Shown here: piece by piece, positions 7,598 through 13,384 of the stretch
How positions within the stretch are numbered: the first letter of the stretch is position 1
How the letters are laid out: the number at the start of each line of letters is the position of its first letter
Assembly: GCA_947486505.1 (NCBI GenBank)
Contig: CANKTT010000024.1
Location: 1 to 15,137, forward strand
Direction of reading: 5' to 3'
DNA: 15,137 nt
Origin: Actinomycetota bacterium
GTDB lineage: Bacteria > Actinomycetota > Actinomycetes > S36-B12 > UBA5976
Made by a program: the position numbers and the translations under genes
Notes under the pieces: generated by a model
The model's database searches: none
The model's input: only the letters and a program-made list of their open reading frames with translations
What the model was told of the DNA's origin: nothing

Positions 7598-7777
7598 ATG
7601 AGTTCAACCCCAGAAAATCCTGATAAAAACTTGGATGAAACTGCCAAGAGTTCAGCACGGTTGCGCGCATTGCTTGATGACGTTGAGTTAACACCTGAAC
7701 AAACCAGCGACGATGTTATGCCGCCTTCCAATCGGGATCGTGAATTCCTTGAAGATGTTCCGCCACATCACGGTTAA
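7598..7777 (+). CDS. Small acidic protein, 59 aa
   Basis: A short complete frame encodes a 59-residue, strongly acidic protein (15 Asp/Glu against 6 Lys/Arg) that begins MSSTPENPDK and ends FLEDVPPHHG. The middle RLRALLDDVELTPEQTSDD (21-39) could form an amphipathic helix; the rest looks disordered. There are no Cys residues and no membrane segment. AGGAG at 7592-7596 is only one base from the ATG, too close for a normal ribosome binding site. The codon use resembles its neighbours, and no competing frame covers the stretch. The Pro-Pro-His-rich end after an Asp/Arg segment recalls the tails of other small acidic actinobacterial proteins, as I remember them, but I cannot verify homology. It faces the SAF gene with 27 bp between the stops. 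Function unknown. Confidence 0.6.
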   Translation: MSSTPENPDKNLDETAKSSARLRALLDDVELTPEQTSDDVMPPSNRDREFLEDVPPHHG

Positions 7778-7804
7778 GAACACAATTCTCAAAGCAATCA
7801 GTAG

Positions 7805-8440
7805 CTAAGGAAGCAGCGCGACGGTGAATCCTTGATTGGAAGCGCTGCCGGCAATACTTATAGCCGCTTTGGAATCCACGCCAACGATGATTGAACTATT
7901 TGTTGATCCACCCGAAAACATAGAGCCACTGCCTTGACTTGGAATTGCCAAGATCCTGGCACGCGAAGCGATCAAAACCCCATTGCTTAATCCATCGTTG
8001 CTTTCGCCGTAAACGTCTATCTCATTTCCAACATTCAAAAGTGAATTGCTCGTGCCAGCACTTACTAGAATCGAAACTGCAACGTAGTTTTCTGGGAGAC
8101 CTGTTAGCAATCCGGAGCTAACTAAGTCGTTGCTACTTATTGGTTGATTGGGAGCAAGTGAGCGCGCCAAAACTCGCCCGATGAGATTACTTGGTTCAGA
8201 TTGCAACGAATCCCAAGACGAATCAGTAAGCAGAGTTTTTTCTGTGAAGTCTGAAGCAGTCAAAGTCCTACCAGCTGCTAGTGATTCAGTTGCGACTAAG
8301 ACTTTAGTTTGGGAGCCGGGCCCTGGAATCAACAGACTCAAGGCGATGAAAGTTCCAATGCCCGCAAGAGAGGCTGCGATTGAGCGCCGGTACCTGACTA
8401 CCAATGGATAGTACTTATAGAGAAATTCAAGGTTTTTCAT
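7805..8440 (-). CDS. SAF-domain membrane protein, CpaB/RcpC-like
   Basis: The 211-residue product has a short cytoplasmic N terminus, one membrane helix at about 20-39 (SIAASLAGIGTFIALSLLIP) and an external part that begins with a SAF domain: VLVATESLAAGRTLTASDFT (47-66) and, later, GRVLARSLAPNQPISSNDL (88-106). In CpaB/RcpC of tight-adherence pili the same arrangement precedes an assembly domain. Here the remainder (107-211) carries AVSILVSAG and GNEIDVYG, which also fit that family. No pilus genes are in the window, so its role may be separate. The start is set at ATG 8440 rather than a codon 46 residues upstream, because the upstream part overlaps the divergent fmdB promoter and the protein from 8440 begins as family members do. 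It has no Shine-Dalgarno sequence. Confidence 0.8.
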   Translation of the reverse strand: MKNLEFLYKYYPLVVRYRRSIAASLAGIGTFIALSLLIPGPGSQTKVLVATESLAAGRTLTASDFTEKTLLTDSSWDSLQSEPSNLIGRVLARSLAPNQPISSNDLVSSGLLTGLPENYVAVSILVSAGTSNSLLNVGNEIDVYGESNDGLSNGVLIASRARILAIPSQGSGSMFSGGSTNSSIIVGVDSKAAISIAGSASNQGFTVALLP

Positions 8441-8449
8441 AGTTGTGCC

Positions 8450-8455
8450 ACGATA
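8450..8455 (-). promoter_or_regulatory. Putative -10 of the SAF gene, near-leaderless
   Basis: TATCGT on the minus strand lies nine bases upstream of the ATG at 8440, and no ribosome binding site intervenes. A transcript from it would have a leader of about two or three bases. No convincing -35 is visible. Confidence 0.35.
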
Positions 8456-8481
8456 AGTCCAAATCCAGATTTCGCGACTTA
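8454..8481. promoter_or_regulatory. Nested dyad in the SAF/fmdB divergent region
   Basis: Two nested inverted repeats share almost the same centre: TAAGTC (8454-8459) with GACTTA (8476-8481), and AAATC (8461-8465) with GATTT (8468-8472). The outer arm touches the SAF-gene -10 hexamer, and the dyad lies 14 bp before the fmdB -10. It could be an operator serving both promoters, but short arms of this kind also arise by chance. Confidence 0.25.
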
Positions 8482-8494
8482 ATTTGTCCACAGG

Positions 8495-8500
8495 TACGAT
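8495..8500 (+). promoter_or_regulatory. Putative -10 of the fmdB-crcB operon
   Basis: TACGAT, preceded by GG and followed 21 bases later by the fmdB ATG, would start a transcript with a leader of about 15 bases that holds the ribosome binding site AAAGGA (8513-8518). The ten bases GTACGATTAC also occur upstream of moaC. No clear -35 is visible. Confidence 0.4.
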
Positions 8501-8521
8501 TACGGGAGTCGAAAGGAAATC

Positions 8522-8818
8522 ATGCCTACTTATCAATACGTTTGTGGCCAATGCAATGCGCCGCTTGAGGCAGTCCAATCTTTTTCTGACGATGCGCTTA
8601 CAACTTGTCCAGAATGTAACGCTGAGGCCTTGAAAAAGGTTTATGGCTCAGTCGGTGTTGTTTTCAAGGGTTCTGGTTTTTATCGAAACGACTCGCGCGG
8701 CACGACAACTTCTGCCACGCCTAGTGCAACGGATTCAAGTTCAACCTCAACATCAGCTACTCCCGCATCACCCGCTCCCGTAGCAGCACCAGCTAGCACG
8801 CCAAGCCCAAGTGCTTAA
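8522..8818 (+). CDS. FmdB-family zinc ribbon protein (Ruc-like)
   Basis: The 98-residue protein starts with the FmdB zinc ribbon MPTYQYVCGQC and has four zinc-ligand cysteines in two CxxC pairs (C8, C11, C29, C32), followed by ALKKVYGSVGVVFKGSGFYR (36-55). The remainder (about 60-98) is a low-complexity Ser/Thr/Pro/Ala tail that must be disordered. This is the architecture of Rv0991c (Ruc) of M. tuberculosis, a redox-regulated chaperone activated by cysteine oxidation, which is encoded beside the 5-FCL/galU locus there as well. A similar role is inferred. GAAAGGAAATC before ATG provides a ribosome binding site. Its last codons overlap the GTG start of crcB by eight bases. Unlike in M. tuberculosis, it converges on the 5-FCL gene here rather than lying on the same strand. 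Confidence 0.88.
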   Translation: MPTYQYVCGQCNAPLEAVQSFSDDALTTCPECNAEALKKVYGSVGVVFKGSGFYRNDSRGTTTSATPSATDSSSTSTSATPASPAPVAAPASTPSPSA

Positions 8819-9176
8819 GTTTGGTCTAGTTGCCGCGCTTGGGGCAGCTCTTGGTTCCTTGGCTCGATTACAAATTTCATACTGGAGTCAAACTCCAAGC
8901 AATACAACTTTCCCATGGTCAACTTTCATAGTTAATGTTGCTGGCGCATTGTTAATTGGTCTAGTTGCTAGCTCACCAAAAATCATGAATAACGAAACTC
9001 GTCGGCACTTTGTTGTAACTGGTGTACTCGGAGGCTTTACAACATTCTCGGCAATCGCGGTCGAGACTCTGAATCTTGCGACCACACCATTGATTTCAAT
9101 CACCTATGTAATCGCAACTTTTGCGTTCGGTATCGCTGCGACCCATTTCGGCAGTTTGCTTGGTAATCGCAAATGA
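8811..9176 (+). CDS. crcB: Fluoride channel CrcB/FluC, first copy
   Basis: CrcB/FluC subunits form dimeric, dual-topology channels that export fluoride through the inner membrane. This 121-residue copy has four membrane helices and the conserved features: GAALGSLARL with R19 in helix 1, FIVNVAGALLIG with N42 in helix 2, and the helix-3 break GGFTTFSAIAVE (74-85) that holds the Na+ site and a pore phenylalanine. The start is GTG at 8811, inside the end of fmdB (8-bp overlap); no ribosome binding site is seen, so translation is probably coupled. Its end overlaps the second copy by ATGA. Two adjacent, different copies usually make a heterodimer. Confidence 0.93.
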   Translation: MLKFGLVAALGAALGSLARLQISYWSQTPSNTTFPWSTFIVNVAGALLIGLVASSPKIMNNETRRHFVVTGVLGGFTTFSAIAVETLNLATTPLISITYVIATFAFGIAATHFGSLLGNRK

Positions 9177-9529
9177 ATTTGATGCTGTTTATCTTTTCGG
9201 CTGCCTTAGGTGGCTTTGCGCGATTTGCACTCGAGTACTACCTACCACCCGTAGGTTCATCTGCTTTCCCTAGAGCAACATGGTTGGTAAATGTCGCAGG
9301 CGCATTCCTCTTAGGAATTGTTATTGCGTTACCTGGTCACTGGCAAATAATTCTCGGGCTCGGGTTTTGTGGAGCGATGACAACATTTAGCGGCGTGAGT
9401 TTGCAGTTGCATCGAAGGCTTGCTGCCTCGGCATATTGGCCAGCAACGATTTATGCATTGAGCCTAATTAGCGGCGGTGTTCTTGCTGCCGGGATCGGAA
9501 TAGTTTTAGGACGCTATCTATTTAATTGA
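9173..9529 (+). CDS. crcB: Fluoride channel CrcB/FluC, second copy
   Basis: This is the partner subunit of the preceding gene, 118 residues with four membrane helices. R17 in GGFARF, N40 in WLVNVAGAFLLG and the helix-3 break GFCGAMTTFSGVS (64-76) match the family; the two copies are clearly diverged, consistent with fixed opposite orientations in a heterodimer. Translation is coupled to the first copy by the ATGA overlap. The stop codon lies within the convergent folate cyclo-ligase gene, so the two 3' ends share eight bases and no terminator separates them. No fluoride riboswitch is visible upstream of either copy. Confidence 0.93.
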   Translation: MNLMLFIFSAALGGFARFALEYYLPPVGSSAFPRATWLVNVAGAFLLGIVIALPGHWQIILGLGFCGAMTTFSGVSLQLHRRLAASAYWPATIYALSLISGGVLAAGIGIVLGRYLFN

Positions 9530-10088
9530 CGTGAATAACTACGCTCGGGGTCACGATGACATCAACTAACTCATCATGTGCTTCACTCGGCACTGAATCA
9601 TCTACTTCATCATCAAATACCAAGCAAATTCGGACTGGGCCACCTGCCGCATGTGATGGCACATTGACCAAGGCGCGGTCGTAGTAACCAGCTCCTCTGC
9701 CTAATCGAGTGCCATCTCTGCCGACTCGAAGTGCTGGAATCAGAATCGCACTCGCACTTGCTATGTCTATTTCTGCAGGCAATGGTTCAAAGATTCCGTA
9801 ACTATTCTTCGCGAGATCCGCACCGTCAAATCCCCACGACAGAGAATTGCCTGGTTTCATGATCGGTAATAAGACAGATTTGCCAAGTTCGTGCAGCTTT
9901 GCGCGAAGCTCTGCCGTAGGCGGCTCAGTTGCCATGGACACAAAGCAGGTGACTAGTTGGCCTTGGCACAAATTGGCCCAGTCATGATTTGCAATAGCCA
10001 ATCCGGCAGCAGAAATTTCTGTGCTACTTCGTGCAGCTCGCGCCGAGATCGATTGCTCGCGCACTGTGTCTTTGGAACGACTTACCAT
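9522..10088 (-). CDS. 5-formyltetrahydrofolate cyclo-ligase
   Basis: The enzyme (MTHFS, YgfA type) uses ATP to turn 5-formyltetrahydrofolate into 5,10-methenyltetrahydrofolate, returning a storage folate to one-carbon metabolism. The 188-residue product has the basic N-terminal helix KDTVREQSISARAAR (6-20), an LLPIMKPGNSLSWGFD segment (73-88), PAL-VGRDGTRLGRGAGYYDRAL (118-140) with the ATP-binding GRGAGYYD motif, and the late H-D-E pair followed by VDVIVTPS (175-182). The start is ATG 10088, with TACGGT six bases upstream on the minus strand and no Shine-Dalgarno sequence. Its position divergent from galU is conserved in Mycobacterium (Rv0992c/Rv0993). Its 3' end overlaps crcB by eight bases. 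Confidence 0.93.
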   Translation of the reverse strand: MVSRSKDTVREQSISARAARSSTEISAAGLAIANHDWANLCQGQLVTCFVSMATEPPTAELRAKLHELGKSVLLPIMKPGNSLSWGFDGADLAKNSYGIFEPLPAEIDIASASAILIPALRVGRDGTRLGRGAGYYDRALVNVPSHAAGGPVRICLVFDDEVDDSVPSEAHDELVDVIVTPSVVIHVN

Positions 10089-10094
10089 TACTCA

Positions 10095-10100
10095 ACCGTA
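10095..10100 (-). promoter_or_regulatory. Putative -10 of the 5-FCL gene, leaderless
   Basis: TACGGT on the minus strand is followed by exactly six bases (TGAGTA) and then the ATG at 10088, so transcription would begin on or next to the start codon. The -35 region would lie at the beginning of galU; no good -35 match is seen there. Confidence 0.45.
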
Positions 10101-10107
10101 TTGCCAG

Positions 10108-10113
10108 TAAAGT
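10108..10113 (+). promoter_or_regulatory. Putative -10 of galU, leaderless
   Basis: TAAAGT is followed by exactly six bases (CTAAGT) and the galU ATG at 10120, with no ribosome binding site. The -35 region would fall on the first codons of the divergent 5-FCL gene, so polymerase could hardly occupy both promoters together. Confidence 0.45.
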
Positions 10114-10119
10114 CTAAGT

Positions 10120-11022
10120 ATGAGCAACAGGGGTGTAATCAATAAAGCGGTAATTCCAGTGGCTGGTTTAGGTACGCGATTTTTGCCAGCCACAAAGGCA
10201 ACCCCAAAAGAGATGCTTCCAGTAGTCGATAAACCGGCAATTCAATACGTTGTTGAAGAAGCAGTAGCTTCCGGTATAACTGATGTGCTTTTCATAACTG
10301 GTCGAAACAAAGAATCACTAGAAAACCACTTTGATCGATCGCCAAGCCTCGAACGAACTTTGGCTGATCGCGGAGCTTTCGAAATGCAAAGCAAAATTTC
10401 GGGCCTAGCCGACTTAGCGGCCATGCATTACGTGCGGCAAGGCGTCCCCATGGGATTAGGTCATGCAGTAAATATGGCAAAAGCGCATGTAGGCAACGAA
10501 GCATTCGCAGTCTTACTAGGTGACGATTTAGTCGACGCTAAAACTCCGATCTTGCCAGACATGTATGCCGCGCAAGCAAAATTTGGCGGCAGCATTTTGG
10601 CACTAATGGAAGTTCCCGATGACCAAATTCATTTGTATGGTTGTGCAGCCGTGGTACCGACTGAAGACCCAGATATTGTTCGAGTTACAGAACTAGTTGA
10701 GAAGCCAGCACTCGGAACTGCGCCAAGCAACCTTGCGGTAATCGGCAGATACGTGATTAATCCAGCAGTTTTTGAATTGTTAGAAAATCTTGCGCCTGGT
10801 CGTGGTGGCGAAATTCAACTAACCGATGCTCTAGCAGCACTGATTGATTTACCTTCCGAATCGGGTGGAGGCGTCCATGCTGTTGTGTTTAGTGGCAAAC
10901 GTTATGACACAGGCGACAAACTTTCGTATCTAAAGAGTGTGGTTTCGATAGCACTTGATCGTGATGACTTAGGCCCTGACTTACGCGCTTGGCTGACTTC
11001 ATACTTAGCAGGCAAGATTTAA
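10120..11022 (+). CDS. galU: UTP--glucose-1-phosphate uridylyltransferase
   Basis: GalU makes UDP-glucose from UTP and glucose 1-phosphate for cell-envelope polysaccharides and glycolipids. The 300-residue protein begins with the nucleotidyltransferase signature VAGLGTRFLPATKATPKEML (14-33), followed by PVVDKPAIQYVVEEAV, LGHAVNMAK, VLLGDDL (metal-binding aspartates), VTELVEKP and GRYVINP, with GEIQLTDAL and SGKRYDTGDKLSYLKS near the end. It is complete and of normal length. It leads a plus-strand unit: its TAA shares one base with the ATG of glp (TAATG), so glp is translationally coupled. Position next to glp is conserved across Actinobacteria. Confidence 0.97.
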   Translation: MSNRGVINKAVIPVAGLGTRFLPATKATPKEMLPVVDKPAIQYVVEEAVASGITDVLFITGRNKESLENHFDRSPSLERTLADRGAFEMQSKISGLADLAAMHYVRQGVPMGLGHAVNMAKAHVGNEAFAVLLGDDLVDAKTPILPDMYAAQAKFGGSILALMEVPDDQIHLYGCAAVVPTEDPDIVRVTELVEKPALGTAPSNLAVIGRYVINPAVFELLENLAPGRGGEIQLTDALAALIDLPSESGGGVHAVVFSGKRYDTGDKLSYLKSVVSIALDRDDLGPDLRAWLTSYLAGKI

Positions 11023-11945
11023 TGCGCTCAGTCGAGCAACACTTAGAAGCAGTGTTGGCAAACATTTCACCATCAGAATCTTTAGAAGTCGGGCTACTGG
11101 GTTCAGTCGGATGCGTGCTAGCAGAACAAGTAACAACTAGTGCAGATGGCGTCGAACATGTCTTGCTGCCGCAAGGCACAACAATTGGCGCAAGGCATGT
11201 CGCACTTTTGGCAGCGGCGAACTTAGGTCGCATTTGGGTACACCCAAAACCTCGAGTTGTAATTTTGACAGTAGGAAGCGACTTGGCGGACCCTGGAACC
11301 TTGGAAGATCTTCGCCCAGACATCAACGGCATCGCATTAACAACAGCATCGACAGCTGCGGGCGCGATGACATTTCGTGTCGGCCCACTCCAAAGTGATG
11401 CAGATTTGATTCGATCAGCTATCGAAGATCAACTAGTTCGGGCTGACGTGATTGTTACGGCTTGTGGGATGAATGCCGGCGACTATGACTTACTGACAAG
11501 TGTGCTGAGACAACTTGGACGCGTTGAAGTTTCGCGGGTAAACATGACACCAGGTGGAGCCCAAGGCTTTGGCGTTATTGGTCCGGACTCAACTCCAATT
11601 TTTGTGCTTCCAGGCAATCCAGTTGGGGCACTACTTTCCTTTGATATTTTTGTTCGCCCAGTAATTCGAAGGCTTATGGGTCATAGCAAATTGCATTACC
11701 GGGTAATTGAAGCCCGACTTGAGACGACCGTTGATGGAGCTGGCGACGATGCACGTTACGTACGAGCCGACCTTTCTCGTTCGGGTAACTCTCCAGTTGT
11801 TAAATCACTAGAGAACAACAACGAACATCCATTGTCTGGCTTGGGAACCGCTGACGCCTTAATCGTTGTGCCTGCTGGAACCTCACGCTTGAATGCTGGT
11901 GACACCGTAAAAGTTATGCAACTTGATGCATTTAGCGATGAATAA
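11022..11945 (+). CDS. glp: Gephyrin-like MoeA-family protein (Glp) lacking domain II
   Basis: The 307-residue product belongs to the MoeA/gephyrin-E family, but is about 100 residues shorter than usual. It starts MRSVEQHLEAVL, the Glp/MoeA1 start. Domain I runs to about residue 42 (CVLAEQVTTSADG) and continues at once with its second half (VEHVLLPQGTTIGARHVALL, 44-63). The lid domain II, with the family's DN..MDGYA motif, is missing. Domain III spans about 76-218 and domain IV about 225-307. PGGAQGFG (177-184) replaces the PGKP motif of true molybdotransferases, as in the actinobacterial paralogue; ACGMNAGDYD replaces SGG.S.GE.D; LPGNP (196-200) is kept. ATG 11022 is preferred over an upstream in-frame TTG because it overlaps the galU stop. 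Corynebacterium Glp binds FtsZ and the receptor GlpR; a division role is inferred here. A molybdotransferase role cannot be excluded. Confidence 0.85.
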   Translation: MRSVEQHLEAVLANISPSESLEVGLLGSVGCVLAEQVTTSADGVEHVLLPQGTTIGARHVALLAAANLGRIWVHPKPRVVILTVGSDLADPGTLEDLRPDINGIALTTASTAAGAMTFRVGPLQSDADLIRSAIEDQLVRADVIVTACGMNAGDYDLLTSVLRQLGRVEVSRVNMTPGGAQGFGVIGPDSTPIFVLPGNPVGALLSFDIFVRPVIRRLMGHSKLHYRVIEARLETTVDGAGDDARYVRADLSRSGNSPVVKSLENNNEHPLSGLGTADALIVVPAGTSRLNAGDTVKVMQLDAFSDE

Positions 11946-11958
11946 CTAGGGTGAGCAA

Positions 11959-12546
11959 GTGACTAAAGCTTGGCCAGTTGCATTAAGCCACGGTGACGTA
12001 ACAGTTAGACCGCTGCGAGTTCGCGATTCTAGAAAATGGAAACAACTGCGCCAGAAGAATCATGACTGGTTATATGAGTGGGAAGCTACTTCTCCGATGC
12101 CTAGTGTTGAACCGCCTCCAACTTTTCGGCAAAGTGCAAAGCGAATGTTGGCTGAAGCCAGAGCAGGTCGGACCATGCCCTTTGTTGTTGAATACCAAGG
12201 AAACTTCGTCGGACAAATCAACGTTTCAGACATAACGTACGGATCGCTTCGAGGCTGCCATTTTGGCTACTGGATTGACGAATCTGCCTCGGATAAGCGA
12301 GTCATGACGACCGCCGCGGCATTGGTTACAGACCACTTGTTACAGACTCTCCAGCTGCATCGGATCGAGATTGCGGTACGTCCTGAGAATATTCCGAGCA
12401 ACCGCTTGGCCATGCGCCTTGGCTACACCTTCGAGGGAGTTCGACCCTCGTATCTGCACATCAATCGAAAGTGGTGTGACCACAATATCTACGTGATGAT
12501 GCCGGACACCATCACAGGCTCCGTGCTCGATCACATCTTTAGTTAG
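11959..12546 (+). CDS. rimJ: GNAT acetyltransferase, RimJ/RimL type
   Basis: This 195-residue protein is a GNAT-fold N-acetyltransferase of the RimJ/RimL group, which acetylates protein N termini or small amine substrates with acetyl-CoA. VTVRPLRVRDSRKW opens the fold. FVGQINVSDITYGSLRGCHFGYWID forms the central strands, and the region from RVMTTAAALVTDHLL is where the CoA pyrophosphate loop belongs. HRIEIAVRPENIPSNRLAMR and LGYTFEGVRPSYLHINRKWCDHNIYVM are the usual RimJ end blocks. The start is GTG 11959, 13 bases after the glp stop, with an AGGGTGAG ribosome binding site overlapping the gap. The gene holds the rimJ position between glp and glpR as in M. tuberculosis (Rv0995). Its substrate is unknown; the stop codon lies in a hairpin stem. 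Confidence 0.9.
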   Translation: MTKAWPVALSHGDVTVRPLRVRDSRKWKQLRQKNHDWLYEWEATSPMPSVEPPPTFRQSAKRMLAEARAGRTMPFVVEYQGNFVGQINVSDITYGSLRGCHFGYWIDESASDKRVMTTAAALVTDHLLQTLQLHRIEIAVRPENIPSNRLAMRLGYTFEGVRPSYLHINRKWCDHNIYVMMPDTITGSVLDHIFS

Positions 12547-12573
12547 TGCGACACGAACTCGCACTAACCCTTT
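12542..12573 (+). terminator. Hairpin at the end of rimJ
   Basis: A perfect 10-bp stem (12542-12551 with 12559-12568, loop of seven bases) contains the rimJ TAG stop and is followed by CCTTT and then AGTT. The T run is short, so termination may be partial. It separates galU-glp-rimJ from glpR. Confidence 0.55.
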
Positions 12574-12602
12574 AGTTCCGCAAGAAATTGGGAACAACGC
12601 CG

Positions 12603-12608
12603 TACCGT
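12603..12608 (+). promoter_or_regulatory. Putative -10 of glpR, leaderless
   Basis: TACCGT lies eight bases before the ATG at 12617, directly downstream of the rimJ hairpin, with no ribosome binding site between. No clear -35 is visible. It would give glpR a transcript of its own. Confidence 0.35.
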
Positions 12609-12616
12609 AAATATTC

Positions 12617-13345
12617 ATGACCGGCTTGTTGTACCTCATAGTTGTAGTGATGTGGGCCGTTGTCTTGGTTCCGATCTGGCTAAAGAGCCACGATCGTGCT
12701 CAAGTGGAAAAAGGACTTCGCGAAGAAGGTGAAGTTGCAATCAAATGGCGTTGGCAAAAACGCTCACCAATGTCACCACGGCAACTTGCCTTTGTTCGCC
12801 GGCGCAGAGTTGCGATGACACTATTCACGGCACTAGTTGCCACAATTGTGTTGAGCGCATCTGGAAGAATTTCAGTGTTTTGGATCGCCGCTCCAACTTT
12901 TCTGATTGCAGGATTTGCAGTTGCTGCCGCTCGAAATGCTAAGCATGCACCGCGTCCAATGCGAATCATGCAAAACCAAGATGAAACCGCACCAAGAACT
13001 CAGCCTGCCGCTCCAGATCACCGAACTGAAATAATCTCGCTCACCGAAACTGTCACCGAAACTAGACGTACGTGGCAACCAGTTGAGACTCCACTTCCTT
13101 CATATGTAAAAGCAGATAAAGCGACAACTTATTCCCGAGTCATTGATTCAGAAAAACCATGGACCGGTCAAGACATGGTGGAGCAAGCTGAGTTACTCAA
13201 ATCCCAACGTGCTGAGCGAATCCAAGAATCACAAAAGCGACTCGAAGAAGCTCGCGCAATTGCAATGGAAAAGGCACGGAAAGCAGCACTTGCTGCGGCA
13301 CAAACTTATCCCGCGGTTGCAGAAAAGCGCGCAGTAAACGAATAA
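12617..13345 (+). CDS. sepX: GlpR/SepX-like cell-division membrane protein
   Basis: The 242-residue product begins LLYLIVVVMWAVVLVPIWL (4-22), a membrane helix followed by K-SHDRAQ, the start typical of the actinobacterial GlpR/SepX family. Two further helices lie at about 64-82 and 86-106. The rest is cytoplasmic by charge: a Pro/Thr-rich linker (107-150), the motif TWQPVETPLPSYV (152-164), which I recall as conserved in the family, and a highly charged Ala/Glu/Lys/Arg helix (about 187-230) likely to be a coiled coil. SepX is needed for septation in Streptomyces and GlpR is the receptor of Glp in Corynebacterium; the gene sits three positions after galU as Rv0996 does. Function is inferred from synteny and architecture. 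It is short for the family. Confidence 0.78.
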   Translation: MTGLLYLIVVVMWAVVLVPIWLKSHDRAQVEKGLREEGEVAIKWRWQKRSPMSPRQLAFVRRRRVAMTLFTALVATIVLSASGRISVFWIAAPTFLIAGFAVAAARNAKHAPRPMRIMQNQDETAPRTQPAAPDHRTEIISLTETVTETRRTWQPVETPLPSYVKADKATTYSRVIDSEKPWTGQDMVEQAELLKSQRAERIQESQKRLEEARAIAMEKARKAALAAAQTYPAVAEKRAVNE

Positions 13346-13356
13346 CTCTCTCGCAG

Positions 13357-13362
13357 TACAAT
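13357..13362 (+). promoter_or_regulatory. Putative -10 of copZ-copA
   Basis: TACAAT lies 22 bases before the copZ ATG and would give a leader of about 16 bases that contains the ribosome binding site GAAGGAGA (13372-13379). There is no clear -35 and no obvious CsoR- or CueR-type operator, so copper control is not shown by the sequence. Confidence 0.4.
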
Positions 13363-13384
13363 TAATTGAGCGAAGGAGATTTAC

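Noticed and set aside
8456..8521. Fluoride riboswitch ahead of the fmdB-crcB genes
   Set aside because: The leader is only about 15 bases and shows none of the conserved crcB-motif segments.
8441..8578. 46-residue N-terminal extension of the SAF protein
   Set aside because: It covers the divergent fmdB promoter and first codons, and the residues do not resemble the family.
10989..11021. TTG at 10989 as an earlier glp start
   Set aside because: It would lie inside galU and lengthen the overlap; ATG 11022 matches the known MRSVE start of the family and makes a TAATG overlap.
11022..11945. Short MoeA homologue as a pseudogene
   Set aside because: The frame is open throughout, both domain I halves join cleanly, and domains III and IV are intact with good coupling signals at both ends.
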